Shown here piece after piece: positions 8,374 through 22,240 of a stretch of 64,000 nucleotides of DNA. The stretch lies in NCBI RefSeq assembly GCF_041296385.1, contig NW_027183981.1:682001-746000 (forward strand). The letters run 5' to 3'. The translations under genes and the position numbers were made by a program. The DNA is from Aphelocoma coerulescens (lineage: Eukaryota > Chordata > Aves > Passeriformes > Corvidae). Under the pieces are notes generated by a model, which saw nothing but the letters and a program-made list of their open reading frames with translations, did no database searches and was not told the DNA's origin. Every line of letters starts with the position of its first letter. Position 1 is the first letter of the stretch.

Positions 8374-10341
8374 GTGGCAGAGTCCTTGGCGGAAGTGAAG
8401 CATCTGCAGCTGCAGTTCAGACTGAGAGATGTGCCAGGACAGGAAACATTTGCTGACCTTCCCTGTTCCCTGTGCAACATGATTCTCGCATCCCAGTCAC
8501 TTTCACACACCTTCGGTATCCCTGAGTCCAAGCAGCTAAAGCTCACAGAGACAGAAGTGTCAGGAAGGAAAACGTTCCAAAAGCACCCCCTTCTCTTATC
8601 AGCATATAAATTGTGCACAACAGGCTGCGGCACCGAACCTTCCTTCTCAGATAGACATGCCATCACACTTTTCACTCTTGCAGCTCGGTTGAAAAGCTCC
8701 AGCAGCTGCTCCCGCAATAGCAAAAGGTTCTAGAAGTGAAAGCCAGTTTGGGGCTGCACCTTCTCCTTGCCGCATGTAAGCCACACCAAACTCCCTGATG
8801 CACTCTGTCCTCCCCTTCTCAAAGGAGTAGACGGTGGCATCAGGACACACCTGTGTCCCAGCAGCTGGGTGCCCAGCCGGGAGCAGGAGCAGGGCTGGGG
8901 CTGCTCCCAAAGTTGCCCCGCCCCAATGCCAGAGCCGGACATATGCTGAGGGGGGGCTGGATCAGGCTTTATTGTCCAGCTGCATGCCAGGAGTGAGCAC
9001 AAAATCTACCTGCATTCTCTGCAGCATGCCATCCTGGAGCAGAGCCATTGCCAAAGGAAGCCGTGAGCCCGTGCCAAGCCAGTGCCGGAGTGGGATCCTA
9101 GCAGCACCTGTGGAAGCCGGGAGAGAGGAGCCCACCTGGAGCAGGTTCGTGCAGGATTAATCATCCCGTGGCTTCCCACCAGGGTCCTGTTGCTTCCAAA
9201 AGGCCCCACAGTGTCACTGTGGCCCCTCGGTTCCACCAGGTTCCATAGCGTCACTGTGGTGCCCAGGGTTCCGTCAGCTTCGCCAGCATCCCCACGGTCT
9301 GCAGAGCTCCCCGAGCTTCTGTGGTGTCACAGTGGAGGCAGGGTTGCATCAGGTTCCATAGCATCAGCACGGTCTCCAGGGCTCCCCTGAGCTTCTGTGG
9401 TGGTGTCACAGAGGAGCCAGGCTTCCTTGTAGTTCCCCAGCATCACAAAGGCTCTCCTGGGAGCCACGGGTCACAAAGCACCGTGGGCTCTGTGCAGCCC
9501 CGCTGTGTCACAATGGCCGCTGGCTTCCACGAGCCCCCGCAGTGTCCCAGTGGGCCCCGTGGCTTTAGGAGTGGGTGGCTGGGAGTTGGTGCCAGCGGCT
9601 GGGGGAGCAGCAGCAGGGACTGTGTGTGGACAGTGCCATGGCCACTTGTGTGGCCACTGGTGTCTCTGTGCCAGGCACAGCCGTGGTGTGTAACACCGGC
9701 TCCGGGTCCTTTGGCTGTGCAGGTGGCAGTCACGGCCTGGAGCAGGGCTGCTCCCGGGGGACAGCCTGGGGCAGGAGGCTGCTGGAGATTCATTCCCCAC
9801 ACTCCTTGTCATGAGGTGCTCAGAGTGATTGGAAAGGCTGTTGGCAGCAGGCAGTTCTCTGGGTTCAAGCTGTGGAGCTGTCAGCGGGAATGCAAAGGCC
9901 AAGCTGCTGAGCCTTTTTTCCTGGTGCCTTTAGTGTGTGAGCAGTCCCTGGTGCCGTTGTCTTTGGATCCTGAGTGTGGGAGAGGCAAGGCTTAGGATGG
10001 TGCGTAGAGCTGAGAAGGAAAGTGCCGAGAGCAGCGTGTGTGCTGCTGCTTTGAGGGGTGCAGTTGAAGTTGTAGGCAGCAAGAGCTTTCTCAGCTGGCC
10101 CTTTTGTGAGCTCTGCTTTTGCCAGATGACTTCCATCTTACCCTCTTACCATCTTAGCCTCTCATTTTTGCATATCCCAAACCCCCTTCCAAACATCCAG
10201 CAGCTGCTTGTAAAGAAGAAGTCCTAGAACAAAAAGCCAGTGCTGCCTTTCATAGCCCCTTTGCTGTCTATGAAGTAGAGGAAAGAAGCTAGTGAGACGC
10301 ACTTTCTTTCTCAACTCCATAGAGCGCATCCTTCTCTCAAG
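8374..10341 (+). repeat. Macrosatellite unit U5 (1968 bp)
   Basis: Basic class with one core copy (9313-9388). It combines ggtatcc and gttccaa on the left with gccttttttcc on the right. Confidence 0.97.
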
Positions 10342-12392
10342 GTGGCAGAGTCCTTGGCGGAAGTGAAGCATCTGCAGCTGCAGTTCAGACTGAGAGATGT
10401 GCCAGGACAGGAAACATTTGCTGACCTTCCCTGTTCCCTGTGCAACATGATTCTCGCATCCCAGTCACTTTCACACACCTTCGGTATCCCTGAGTCCAAG
10501 CAGCTAAAGCTCACAGAGACAGAAGTGTCAGGAAGGAAAACGTTGCAAAAGCACCCCCTTCTCTTATCAGCATATAAATTGTGCACAACAGGCTGCAGCA
10601 CCGAACCTTCCTTCTCAGATAGACATGCCATCACACTTTTCACTCTTGCAGCTCGGTTGAAAAGCTCCAGCAGCTGCTCCCGCAATAGCAAAAGGTTCTA
10701 GAAGTGAAAGCCAGTTTGGGGCTGCACCTTCTCCTTGCCGCATGTAAGCCACACCAAACTCCCTGATGCACTCTGTCCTCCCCTTCTCAAAGGAGTAGAC
10801 GGTGGCATCAGGACACACCTGTGTCCCAGCAGCTGGGTGCCCAGCCGGGAGCAGGAGCAGGGCTGGGGCTGCTCCCAAAGTTGCCCCGCCCCAATGCCAG
10901 AGCCGGACATATGCTGAGGGGGGGCTGGATCAGGCTTTATTGTCCAGCTGCATGCCAGGAGTGAGCACAAAATCTACCTGCATTCTCTGCAGCATGCCAT
11001 CCTGGAGCAGAGCCATTGCCAAAGGAAGCCGTGAGCCCGTGCCAAGCCAGTGCCGGAGTGGGATCCTAGCAGCACCTGTGGAAGCCGGGAGAGAGGAGCC
11101 CACCTGGAGCAGGTTCGTGCAGGATTAATCATCCCGTGGCTTCCCACCAGGGTCCTGTTGCTTCCAAAAGGCCCCACAGTGTCACTGTGGCCCCTCGGTT
11201 CCACCAGGTTCCATAGCGTCACTGTGGTGCCCAGGGTTCCGTCAGCTTCGCCAGCATCCCCACGGTCTGCAGAGCTCCCCGAGCTTCTGTGGTGTCACAG
11301 TGGAGGCAGGGTTGCATCAGGTTCCATAGCATCAGCACGGTCTCCAGGGCTCCAAGAGCTTCTGTGGTGTCACAGAGGAGGCAGGGTTGCATCAGGTTCC
11401 ATAGCATCAGCACGGTCTCCAGGGCTCCCCTGAGCTTCTGTGGTGGTGTCACAGAGGAGCCAGGCTTCCTTGTAGTTCCCCAGCATCACAAAGGCTCTCC
11501 TGGGAGCCACGGGTCACAAAGCACCGTGGGCTCTGTGCAGCCCCGCTGTGTCACAATGGCCGCTGGCTTCCACGAGCCCCCGCAGTGTCCCAGTGGGCCC
11601 CGTGGCTTTAGGAGTGGGTGGCTGGGAGTTGGTGCCAGCGGCTGGGGGAGCAGCAGCAGGGACTGTGTGTGGACAGTGCCATGGCCACTTGTGTGGCCAC
11701 TGGTGTCTCTGTGCCAGGCACAGCCGTGGTGTGTAACACCGGCTCCGGGTCCTTTGGCTGTGCAGGTGGCAGTCACGGCCTGGAGCAGGGCTGCTCCCGG
11801 GGGACAGCCTGGGGCAGGAGGCTGCTGGAGATTCATTCCCCACACGCTGCAGCTCCTTGTCATGAGGTGCTCAGAGTGATTGGAAAGGCTGTTGCCAGCG
11901 TGCAGTTCTCTGGGTTCAAGCTGTGGAGCTGTCAGCGGGAATGCAAAGGCCAAGCTGGTGAGCCTTTTGTCCTGGTGCCTTTAGTGTGTGAGCAGTCCCT
12001 GGTGCCGTTGTCTTTGGATCCTGAGTGTGGGAGAGGCAAGGCTTAGGATGGTGCGTAGAGCTGAGAAGGAAAGTGCCGAGAGCAGCGTGTGTGCTGCTGC
12101 TTTGAGGGGTGCAGTTGAAGTTGTAGGCAGCAAGAGCTTTCTCAGCTGGCCCTTTTGTGAGCTCTGCTTTTGCCAGATGACTTCCATCTTACCCTCTTAC
12201 CATCTTAGCCTCTCATTTTTGCATATCCCAAACCCCCTTCCAAACATCCAGCAGCTGCTTGTAAAGAAGAAGTCCTAGAACAAAAAGCCAGTGCTGCCTT
12301 TCATAGCCCCTTTGCTGTCTATGAAGTAGAGGAAAGAAGCTAGTGAGACGCACTTTCTTTCTCAACTCCATAGAGCGCATCCTTCTCTCAAG
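10342..12392 (+). repeat. Macrosatellite unit U6 (2051 bp)
   Basis: Two core copies plus the 8-bp insertion. A private ggctgcagcacc replaces ggctgcggcacc near 10591, a CpG-type G-to-A change. Confidence 0.97.
11281..11431 (+). repeat. Core minisatellite array, 2 copies (75+76 bp), U6
   Basis: Same two copy types as in U2: first with agtggaggcag and ctccaa end, second with agaggaggcag and cccct end. Confidence 0.95.
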
Positions 12393-14360
12393 GTGGCAGA
12401 GTCCTTGGCGGAAGTGAAGCATCTGCAGCTGCAGTTCAGACTGAGAGATGTGCCAGGACAGGAAACATTTGCTGACCTTCCCTGTTCCCTGTGCAACATG
12501 ATTCTCGCATCCCAGTCACTTTCACACACCTTCGGTATCCCTGAGTCCAAGCAGCTAAAGCTCACAGAGACAGAAGTGTCAGGAAGGAAAACGTTGCAAA
12601 AGCACCCCCTTCTCTTATCAGCATATAAATTGTGCACAACAGGCTGCGGCACCGAACCTTCCTTCTCAGATAGACATGCCATCACACTTTTCACTCTTGC
12701 AGCTCGGTTGAAAAGCTCCAGCAGCTGCTCCCGCAATAGCAAAAGGTTCTAGAAGTGAAAGCCAGTTTGGGGCTGCACCTTCTCCTTGCCGCATGTAAGC
12801 CACACCAAACTCCCTGATGCACTCTGTCCTCCCCTTCTCAAAGGAGTAGACGGTGGCATCAGGACACACCTGTGTCCCAGCAGCTGGGTGCCCAGCCGGG
12901 AGCAGGAGCAGGGCTGGGGCTGCTCCCAAAGTTGCCCCGCCCCAATGCCAGAGCCGGACATATGCTGAGGGGGGGCTGGATCAGGCTTTATTGTCCAGCT
13001 GCATGCCAGGAGTGAGCACAAAATCTACCTGCATTCTCTGCAGCATGCCATCCTGGAGCAGAGCCATTGCCAAAGGAAGCCGTGAGCCCGTGCCAAGCCA
13101 GTGCCGGAGTGGGATCCTAGCAGCACCTGTGGAAGCCGGGAGAGAGGAGCCCACCTGGAGCAGGTTCGTGCAGGATTAATCATCCCGTGGCTTCCCACCA
13201 GGGTCCTGTTGCTTCCAAAAGGCCCCACAGTGTCACTGTGGCCCCTCGGTTCCACCAGGTTCCATAGCGTCACTGTGGTGCCCAGGGTTCCGTCAGCTTC
13301 GCCAGCATCCCCACGGTCTGCAGAGCTCCCCGAGCTTCTGTGGTGTCACAGTGGAGGCAGGGTTGCATCAGGTTCCATAGCATCAGCACGGTCTCCAGGG
13401 CTCCCCTGAGCTTCTGTGGTGGTGTCACAGAGGAGCCAGGCTTCCTTGTAGTTCCCCAGCATCACAAAGGCTCTCCTGGGAGCCACGGGTCACAAAGCAC
13501 CGTGGGCTCTGTGCAGCCCCGCTGTGTCACAATGGCCGCTGGCTTCCACGAGCCCCCGCAGTGTCCCAGTGGGCCCCGTGGCTTTAGGAGTGGGTGGCTG
13601 GGAGTTGGTGCCAGCGGCTGGGGGAGCAGCAGCAGGGACTGTGTGTGGACAGTGCCATGGCCACTTGTGTGGCCACTGGTGTCTCTGTGCCAGGCACAGC
13701 CGTGGTGTGTAACACCGGCTCCGGGTCCTTTGGCTGTGCAGGTGGCAGTCACGGCCTGGAGCAGGGCTGCTCCCGGGGGACAGCCTGGGGCAGGAGGCTG
13801 CTGGAGATTCATTCCCCACACTCCTTGTCATGAGGTGCTCAGAGTGATTGGAAAGGCTGTTGGCAGCAGGCAGTTCTCTGGGTTCAAGCTGTGGAGCTGT
13901 CAGCGGGAATGCAAAGGCCAAGCTGCTGAGCCTTTTTTCCTGGTGCCTTTAGTGTGTGAGCAGTCCCTGGTGCCGTTGTCTTTGGATCCTGAGTGTGGGA
14001 GAGGCAAGGCTTAGGATGGTGCGTAGAGCTGAGAAGGAAAGTGCCGAGAGCAGCGTGTGTGCTGCTGCTTTGAGGGGTGCAGTTGAAGTTGTAGGCAGCA
14101 AGAGCTTTCTCAGCTGGCCCTTTTGTGAGCTCTGCTTTTGCCAGATGACTTCCATCTTACCCTCTTACCATCTTAGCCTCTCATTTTTGCATATCCCAAA
14201 CCCCCTTCCAAACATCCAGCAGCTGCTTGTAAAGAAGAAGTCCTAGAACAAAAAGCCAGTGCTGCCTTTCATAGCCCCTTTGCTGTCTATGAAGTAGAGG
14301 AAAGAAGCTAGTGAGACGCACTTTCTTTCTCAACTCCATAGAGCGCATCCTTCTCTCAAG
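12393..14360 (+). repeat. Macrosatellite unit U7 (1968 bp)
   Basis: Basic class with one core copy (13332-13407), the ggtatcc state on the left and gccttttttcc on the right. Confidence 0.97.
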
Positions 14361-16328
14361 GTGGCAGAGTCCTTGGCGGAAGTGAAGCATCTGCAGCTGC
14401 AGTTCAGACTGAGAGATGTGCCAGGACAGGAAACATTTGCTGACCTTCCCTGTTCCCTGTGCAACATGATTCTCGCATCCCAGTCACTTTCACACACCTT
14501 CGGTACCCCTGAGTCCAAGCAGCTAAAGCTCACAGAGACAGAAGTGTCAGGAAGGAAAACGTTGCAAAAGCACCCCCTTCTCTTATCAGCATATAAATTG
14601 TGCACAACAGGCTGCGGCACCGAACCTTCCTTCTCAGATAGACATGCCATCACACTTTTCACTCTTGCAGCTTGGTTGAAAAGCTCCAGCAGCTGCTCCC
14701 GCAATAGCAAAAGGTTCTAGAAGTGAAAGCCAGTTTGGGGCTGCACCTTCTCCTTGCCGCATGTAAGCCACACCAAACTCCCTGATGCACTCTGTCCTCC
14801 CCTTCTCAAAGGAGTAGACGGTGGCATCAGGACACACCTGTGTCCCAGCAGCTGGGTGCCCAGCCGGGAGCAGGAGCAGGGCTGGGGCTGCTCCCAAAGT
14901 TGCCCCGCCCCAATGCCAGAGCCGGACATATGCTGAGGGGGGGCTGGATCAGGCTTTATTGTCCAGCTGCATGCCAGGAGTGAGCACAAAATCTACCTGC
15001 ATTCTCTGCAGCATGCCATCCTGGAGCAGAGCCATTGCCAAAGGAAGCCGTGAGCCCGTGCCAAGCCAGTGCCGGAGTGGGATCCTAGCAGCACCTGTGG
15101 AAGCCGGGAGAGAGGAGCCCACCTGGAGCAGGTTCGTGCAGGATTAATCATCCCGTGGCTTCCCACCAGGGTCCTGTTGCTTCCAAAAGGCCCCACAGTG
15201 TCACTGTGGCCCCTCGGTTCCACCAGGTTCCATAGCGTCACTGTGGTGCCCAGGGTTCCGTCAGCTTCGCCAGCATCCCCACGGTCTGCAGAGCTCCCCG
15301 AGCTTCTGTGGTGTCACAGTGGAGGCAGGGTTGCATCAGGTTCCATAGCATCAGCACGGTCTCCAGGGCTCCCCTGAGCTTCTGTGGTGGTGTCACAGAG
15401 GAGCCAGGCTTCCTTGTAGTTCCCCAGCATCACAAAGGCTCTCCTGGGAGCCACGGGTCACAAAGCACCGTGGGCTCTGTGCAGCCCCGCTGTGTCACAA
15501 TGGCCGCTGGCTTCCACGAGCCCCCGCAGTGTCCCAGTGGGCCCCGTGGCTTTAGGAGTGGGTGGCTGGGAGTTGGTGCCAGCGGCTGGGGGAGCAGCAG
15601 CAGGGACTGTGTGTGGACAGTGCCATGGCCACTTGTGTGGCCACTGGTGTCTCTGTGCCAGGCACAGCCGTGGTGTGTAACACCGGCTCTGGGTCCTTTG
15701 GCTGTGCAGGTGGCAGTCACGGCCTGGAGTAGGGCTGCTCCCGGGGGACAGCCTGGGGCAGGAGGCTGCTGGAGATTCATTCCCCACACTCCTTGTCATG
15801 AGGTGCTCAGAGTGATTGGAAAGGCTGTTGGCAGCAGGCAGTTCTCTGGGTTCAAGCTGTGGAGCTGTCAGCGGGAATGCAAAGGCCAAGCTGGTGAGCC
15901 TTTTGTCCTGGTGCCTTTAGTGTGTGAGCAGTCCCTGGTGCCGTTGTCTTTGGATCCTGAGTGTGGGAGAGGCAAGGCTTAGGATGGTGCGTAGAGCTGA
16001 GAAGGAAAGTGCCGAGAGCAGCGTGTGTGCTGCTGCTTTGAGGGGTGCAGTTGAAGTTGTAGGCAGCAAGAGCTTTCTCAGCTGGCCCTTTTGTGAGCTC
16101 TGCTTTTGCCAGATGACTTCCATCTTACCCTCTTACCATCTTAGCCTCTCATTTTTGCATATCCCAAACCCCCTTCCAAACATCCAGCAGCTGCTTGTAA
16201 AGAAGAAGTCCTAGAACAAAAAGCCAGTGCTGCCTTTCATAGCCCCTTTGCTGTCTATGAAGTAGAGGAAAGAAGCTAGTGAGACGCACTTTCTTTCTCA
16301 ACTCCATAGAGCGCATCCTTCTCTCAAG
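14361..16328 (+). repeat. Macrosatellite unit U8 (1968 bp)
   Basis: Basic class with one core copy (15300-15375). A private cagg-to-tagg change near 15730 puts a stop codon in a plus-strand frame that is open in the other units of this type. It carries ggctctggg and gccttttgtcc, unlike U1. Confidence 0.97.
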
Positions 16329-18296
16329 GTGGCAGAGTCCTTGGCGGAAGTGAAGCATCTGCAGCTGCAGTTCAGACTGAGAGATGTGCCAGGACAGGAA
16401 ACATTTGCTGACCTTCCCTGTTCCCTGTGCAACATGATTCTCGCATCCCAGTCACTTTCACACACCTTCGGTACCCCTGAGTCCAAGCAGCTAAAGCTCA
16501 CAGAGACAGAAGTGTCAGGAAGGAAAACGTTGCAAAAGCACCCCCTTCTCTTATCAGCATATAAATTGTGCACAACAGGCTGCGGCACCGAACCTTCCTT
16601 CTCAGATAGACATGCCATCACACTTTTCACTCTTGCAGCTCGGTTGAAAAGCTCCAGCAGCTGCTCCCGCAATAGCAAAAGGTTCTAGAAGTGAAAGCCA
16701 GTTTGGGGCTGCACCTTCTCCTTGCCGCATGTAAGCCACACCAAACTCCCTGATGCACTCTGTCCTCCCCTTCTCAAAGGAGTAGACGGTGGCATCAGGA
16801 CACACCTGTGTCCCAGCAGCTGGGTGCCCAGCCGGGAGCAGGAGCAGGGCTGGGGCTGCTCCCAAAGTTGCCCCGCCCCAATGCCAGAGCCGGACATATG
16901 CTGAGGGGGGGCTGGATCAGGCTTTATTGTCCAGCTGCATGCCAGGAGTGAGCACAAAATCTACCTGCATTCTCTGCAGCATGCCATCCTGGAGCAGAGC
17001 CATTGCCAAAGGAAGCCGTGAGCCCGTGCCAAGCCAGTGCCGGAGTGGGATCCTAGCAGCACCTGTGGAAGCCGGGAGAGAGGAGCCCACCTGGAGCAGG
17101 TTCGTGCAGGATTAATCATCCCGTGGCTTCCCACCAGGGTCCTGTTGCTTCCAAAAGGCCCCACAGTGTCACTGTGGCCCCTCGGTTCCACCAGGTTCCA
17201 TAGCGTCACTGTGGTGCCCAGGGTTCCGTCAGCTTCGCCAGCATCCCCACGGTCTGCAGAGCTCCCCGAGCTTCTGTGGTGTCACAGTGGAGGCAGGGTT
17301 GCATCAGGTTCCATAGCATCAGCACGGTCTCCAGGGCTCCCCTGAGCTTCTGTGGTGGTGTCACAGAGGAGCCAGGCTTCCTTGTAGTTCCCCAGCATCA
17401 CAAAGGCTCTCCTGGGAGCCACGGGTCACAAAGCACCGTGGGCTCTGTGCAGCCCCGCTGTGTCACAATGGCCGCTGGCTTCCACGAGCCCCCGCAGTGT
17501 CCCAGTGGGCCCCGTGGCTTTAGGAGTGGGTGGCTGGGAGTTGGTGCCAGCGGCTGGGGGAGCAGCAGCAGGGACTGTGTGTGGACAGTGCCATGGCCAC
17601 TTGTGTGGCCACTGGTGTCTCTGTGCCAGGCACAGCCGTGGTGTGTAACACCGGCTCTGGGTCCTTTGGCTGTGCAGGTGGCAGTCACGGCCTGGAGCAG
17701 GGCTGCTCCCGGGGGACAGCCTGGGGCAGGAGGCTGCTGGAGATTCATTCCCCACACTCCTTGTCATGAGGTGCTCAGAGTGATTGGAAAGGCTGTTGGC
17801 AGCAGGCAGTTCTCTGGGTTCAAGCTGTGGAGCTGTCAGCGGGAATGCAAAGGCCAAGCTGGTGAGCCTTTTGTCCTGGTGCCTTTAGTGTGTGAGCAGT
17901 CCCTGGTGCCGTTGTCTTTGGATCCTGAGTGTGGGAGAGGCAAGGCTTAGGATGGTGCGTAGAGCTGAGAAGGAAAGTGCCGAGAGCAGCGTGTGTGCTG
18001 CTGCTTTGAGGGGTGCAGTTGAAGTTGTAGGCAGCAAGAGCTTTCTCAGCTGGCCCTTTTGTGAGCTCTGCTTTTGCCAGATGACTTCCATCTTACCCTC
18101 TTACCATCTTAGCCTCTCATTTTTGCATATCCCAAACCCCCTTCCAAACATCCAGCAGCTGCTTGTAAAGAAGAAGTCCTAGAACAAAAAGCCAGTGCTG
18201 CCTTTCATAGCCCCTTTGCTGTCTATGAAGTAGAGGAAAGAAGCTAGTGAGACGCACTTTCTTTCTCAACTCCATAGAGCGCATCCTTCTCTCAAG
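16329..18296 (+). repeat. Macrosatellite unit U9 (1968 bp)
   Basis: Basic class with one core copy (17268-17343). It is a close relative of U8: it shares ggctctggg and gccttttgtcc but lacks the U8 stop change and has ctcgg at the hypervariable site. Confidence 0.97.
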
Positions 18297-20264
18297 GTGG
18301 CAGAGTCCTTGGCGGAAGTGAAGCATCTGCAGCTGCAGTTCAGACTGAGAGATGTGCCAGGACAGGAAACATTTGCTGACCTTCCCTGTTCCCTGTGCAA
18401 CATGATTCTCGCATCCCAGTCACTTTCACACACCTTCGGTACCCCTGAGTCCAAGCAGCTAAAGCTCACAGAGACAGAAGTGTCAGGAAGGAAAACGTTG
18501 CAAAAGCACCCCCTTCTCTTATCAGCATATAAATTGTGCACAACAGGCTGCGGCACCGAACCTTCCTTCTCAGATAGACATGCCATCACACTTTTCACTC
18601 TTGCAGCTCAGTTGAAAAGCTCCAGCAGCTGCTCCCGCAATAGCAAAAGGTTCTAGAAGTGAAAGCCAGTTCGGGGCTGCACCTTCTCCTTGCCGCATGT
18701 AAGCCACACCAAACTCCCTGATGCACTCTGTCCTCCCCTTCTCAAAGGAGTAGACGGTGGCATCAGGACACACCTGTGTCCCAGCAGCTGGGTGCCCAGC
18801 CGGGAGCAGGAGCAGGGCTGGGGCTGCTCCCAAAGTTGCCCCGCCCCAATGCCAGAGCCGGACATATGCTGAGGGGGGGCTGGATCAGGCTTTATTGTCC
18901 AGCTGCATGCCAGGAGTGAGCACAAAATCTACCTGCATTCTCTGCAGCATGCCATCCTGGAGCAGAGCCATTGCCAAAGGAAGCCGTGAGCCCGTGCCAA
19001 GCCAGTGCCGGAGTGGGATCCTAGCAGCACCTGTGGAAGCCGGGAGAGAGGAGCCCACCTGGAGCAGGTTCGTGCAGGATTAATCATCCCGTGGCTTCCC
19101 ACCAGGGTCCTGTTGCTTCCAAAAGGCCCCACAGTGTCACTGTGGCCCCTCGGTTCCACCAGGTTCCATAGCGTCACTGTGGTGCCCAGGGTTCCGTCAG
19201 CTTCGCCAGCATCCCCACGGTCTGCAGAGCTCCCCGAGCTTCTGTGGTGTCACAGTGGAGGCAGGGTTGCATCAGGTTCCATAGCATCAGCACGGTCTCC
19301 AGGGCTCCCCTGAGCTTCTGTGGTGGTGTCACAGAGGAGCCAGGCTTCCTTGTAGTTCCCCAGCATCACAAAGGCTCTCCTGGGAGCCACGGGTCACAAA
19401 GCACCGTGGGCTCTGTGCAGCCCCGCTGTGTCACAATGGCCGCTGGCTTCCACGAGCCCCCGCAGTGTCCCAGTGGGCCCCGTGGCTTTAGGAGTGGGTG
19501 GCTGGGAGTTGGTGCCAGCGGCTGGGGGAGCAGCAGCAGGGACTGTGTGTGGACAGTGCCATGGCCACTTGTGTGGCCACTGGTGTCTCTGTGCAAGGCA
19601 CAGCCGTGGTGTGTAACACCGGCTCTGGGTCCTTTGGCTTTGCAGGTGGCAGTCACGGCCTGGAGCAGGGCTGCTCCCGGGGGACAGCCTGGGGCAGGAG
19701 GCTGCTGGAGATTCATTCCCCACACTCCTTGTCATGAGGTGCTCAGAGTGATTGGAAAGGCTGTTGGCAGCAGGCAGTTCTCTGGGTTCAAGCTGTGGAG
19801 CTGTCAGCGGGAATGCAAAGGCCAAGCTGCTGAGCCTTTTGTCCTGGTGCCTTTAGTGTGTGAGCAGTCCCTGGTGCCGTTGTCTTTGGATCCTGAGTGT
19901 GGGAGAGGCAAGGCTTAGGATGGTGCGTAGAGCTGAGAAGGAAAGTGCCGAGAGCAGCGTGTGTGCTGCTGCTTTGAGGGGTGCAGTTGAAGTTGTAGGC
20001 AGCAAGAGCTTTCTCAGCTGGCCCTTTTGTGAGCTCTGCTTTTGCCAGATGACTTCCATCTTACCCTCTTACCATCTTAGCCTCTCATTTTTGCATATCC
20101 CAAACCCCCTTCCAAACATCCAGCAGCTGCTTGTAAAGAAGAAGTCCTAGAACAAAAAGCCAGTGCTGCCTTTCATAGCCCCTTTGCTGTCTATGAAGTA
20201 GAGGAAAGAAGCTAGTGAGACGCACTTTCTTTCTCAACTCCATAGAGCGCATCCTTCTCTCAAG
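18297..20264 (+). repeat. Macrosatellite unit U10 (1968 bp), first unit of trimer A
   Basis: Basic class with one core copy (19236-19311). The hypervariable CpG is ctcag, which on the minus strand reads as a TGA stop in the otherwise open frame. It carries cagttcgggg, gtgcaagg and ggctctggg, plus a private ggctttgcagg near 19636. Confidence 0.97.
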
Positions 20265-22240
20265 GTGGCAGAGTCCTTGGCGGAAGTGAAGCATCTGCAG
20301 CTGCAGTTCAGACTGAGAGATGTGCCAGGACAGGAAACATTTGCTGACCTTCCCTGTTCCCTGTGCAACATGATTCTCGCATCCCAGTCACTTTCACACA
20401 CCTTCGGTACCCCTGAGTCCAAGCAGCTAAAGCTCACAGAGACAGAAGTGTCAGGAAGGAAAACGTTGCAAAAGCACCCCCTTCTCTTATCAGCATATAA
20501 ATTGTGCACAACAGGCTGCGGCACCGAACCTTCCTTCTCAGATAGACATGCCATCACACTTTTCACTCTTGCAGCTCGGTTGAAAAGCTCCAGCAGCTGC
20601 TCCCGCAATAGCAAAAGGTTCTAGAAGTGAAAGCCAGTTTGGGGCTGCACCTTCTCCTTGCCGCATGTAAGCCACACCAAACTCCCTGATGCACTCTGTC
20701 CTCCCCTTCTCAAAGGAGTAGACGGTGGCATCAGGACACACCTGTGTCCCAGCAGCTGGGTGCCCAGCCGGGAGCAGGAGCAGGGCTGGGGCTGCTCCCA
20801 AAGTTGCCCCGCCCCAATGCCAGAGCCGGACATATGCTGAGGGGGGGCTGGATCAGGCTTTATTGTCCAGCTGCATGCCAGGAGTGAGCACAAAATCTAC
20901 CTGCATTCTCTGCAGCATGCCATCCTGGAGCAGAGCCATTGCCAAAGGAAGCCGTGAGCCCGTGCCAAGCCAGTGCCGGAGTGGGATCCTAGCAGCACCT
21001 GTGGAAGCCGGGAGAGAGGAGCCCACCTGGAGCAGGTTCGTGCAGGATTAATCATCCCGTGGCTTCCCACCAGGGTCCTGTTGCTTCCAAAAGGCCCCAC
21101 AGTGTCACTGTGGCCCCTCGGTTCCACCAGGTTCCATAGCGTCACTGTGGTGCCCAGGGTTCCGTCAGCTTCGCCAGCATCCCCACGGTCTGCAGAGCTC
21201 CCCGAGCTTCTGTGGTGTCACAGTGGAGGCAGGGTTGCATCAGGTTCCATAGCATCAGCACGGTCTCCAGGGCTCCCCTGAGCTTCTGTGGTGGTGTCAC
21301 AGAGGAGCCAGGCTTCCTTGTAGTTCCCCAGCATCACAAAGGCTCTCCTGGGAGCCACGGGTCACAAAGCACCGTGGGCTCTGTGCAGCCCCGCTGTGTT
21401 ACAATGGCCGCTGGCTTCCACGAGCCCCCGCAGTGTCCCAGTGGACCCCGTGGCTTTAGGAGTGGGTGGCTGGGAGTTGGTGCCAGCGGCTGGGGGAGCA
21501 GCAGCAGGGACTGTGTGTGGACAGTGCCATGGCCACTTGTGTGGCCACTGGTGTCTCTGTGCCAGGCACAGCCGTGGTGTGTAACACCGGCTCCGGGTCC
21601 TTTGGCTGTGCAGGTGGCAGTCACGGCCTGGAGCAGGGCTGCTCCCGGGGGACAGCCTGGGGCAGGAGGCTGCTGGAGATTCATTCCCCACACACTGCAG
21701 CTCCTTGTCATGAGGTGCTCGGAGTGATTGGAAAGGCTGTTGCCAGCAGGCAGTTCTCTGGGTTCGAGCTGTGGAGCTGTCAGCGGGAATGCAAAGGCCA
21801 AGCTGGTGAGCCTTTTGTCCTGGTGCCTTTAGTGTGTGAGCAGTCCCTGGTGCCGTTGTCTTTGGATCCTGAGTGTGGGAGAGGCAAGGCTTAGGATGGT
21901 GCGTAGAGCTGAGAAGGAAAGTGCCGAGAGCAGCGTGTGTGCTGCTGCTTTGAGGGGTGCAGTTGAAGTTGTAGGCAGCAAGAGCTTTCTCAGCTGGCCC
22001 TTTTGTGAGCTCTGCTTTGGCCAGATGGCTTCCATCTTACCCTCTTACCATCTTAGCCTCTCATTTTTGCATCTCCCAAACCCCCTTCCAAACATCCAGC
22101 AGCTGCTTGTAAAGAAGAAGTCCTAGAACAAAAAGCCAGTGCTGCCTTTCATAGCCCCTTTGCTGTCTATGAAGTAGAGGAAAGAAGCTAGTGAGACGCA
22201 CTTTCTTTCTCAACTCCATAGAGCGCATCCTTCTCTCAAG
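20265..22240 (+). repeat. Macrosatellite unit U11 (1976 bp), second unit of trimer A
   Basis: One core copy (21204-21279) plus the 8-bp insertion in its cacacactgcag form. It founds a recognisable subfamily with U14 and U25: ggaccccgtgg, gctcggagtg, gttcgagctg, ggccagatggc and gcatctccc. A private gtgttacaatg occurs near 21397. Confidence 0.97.
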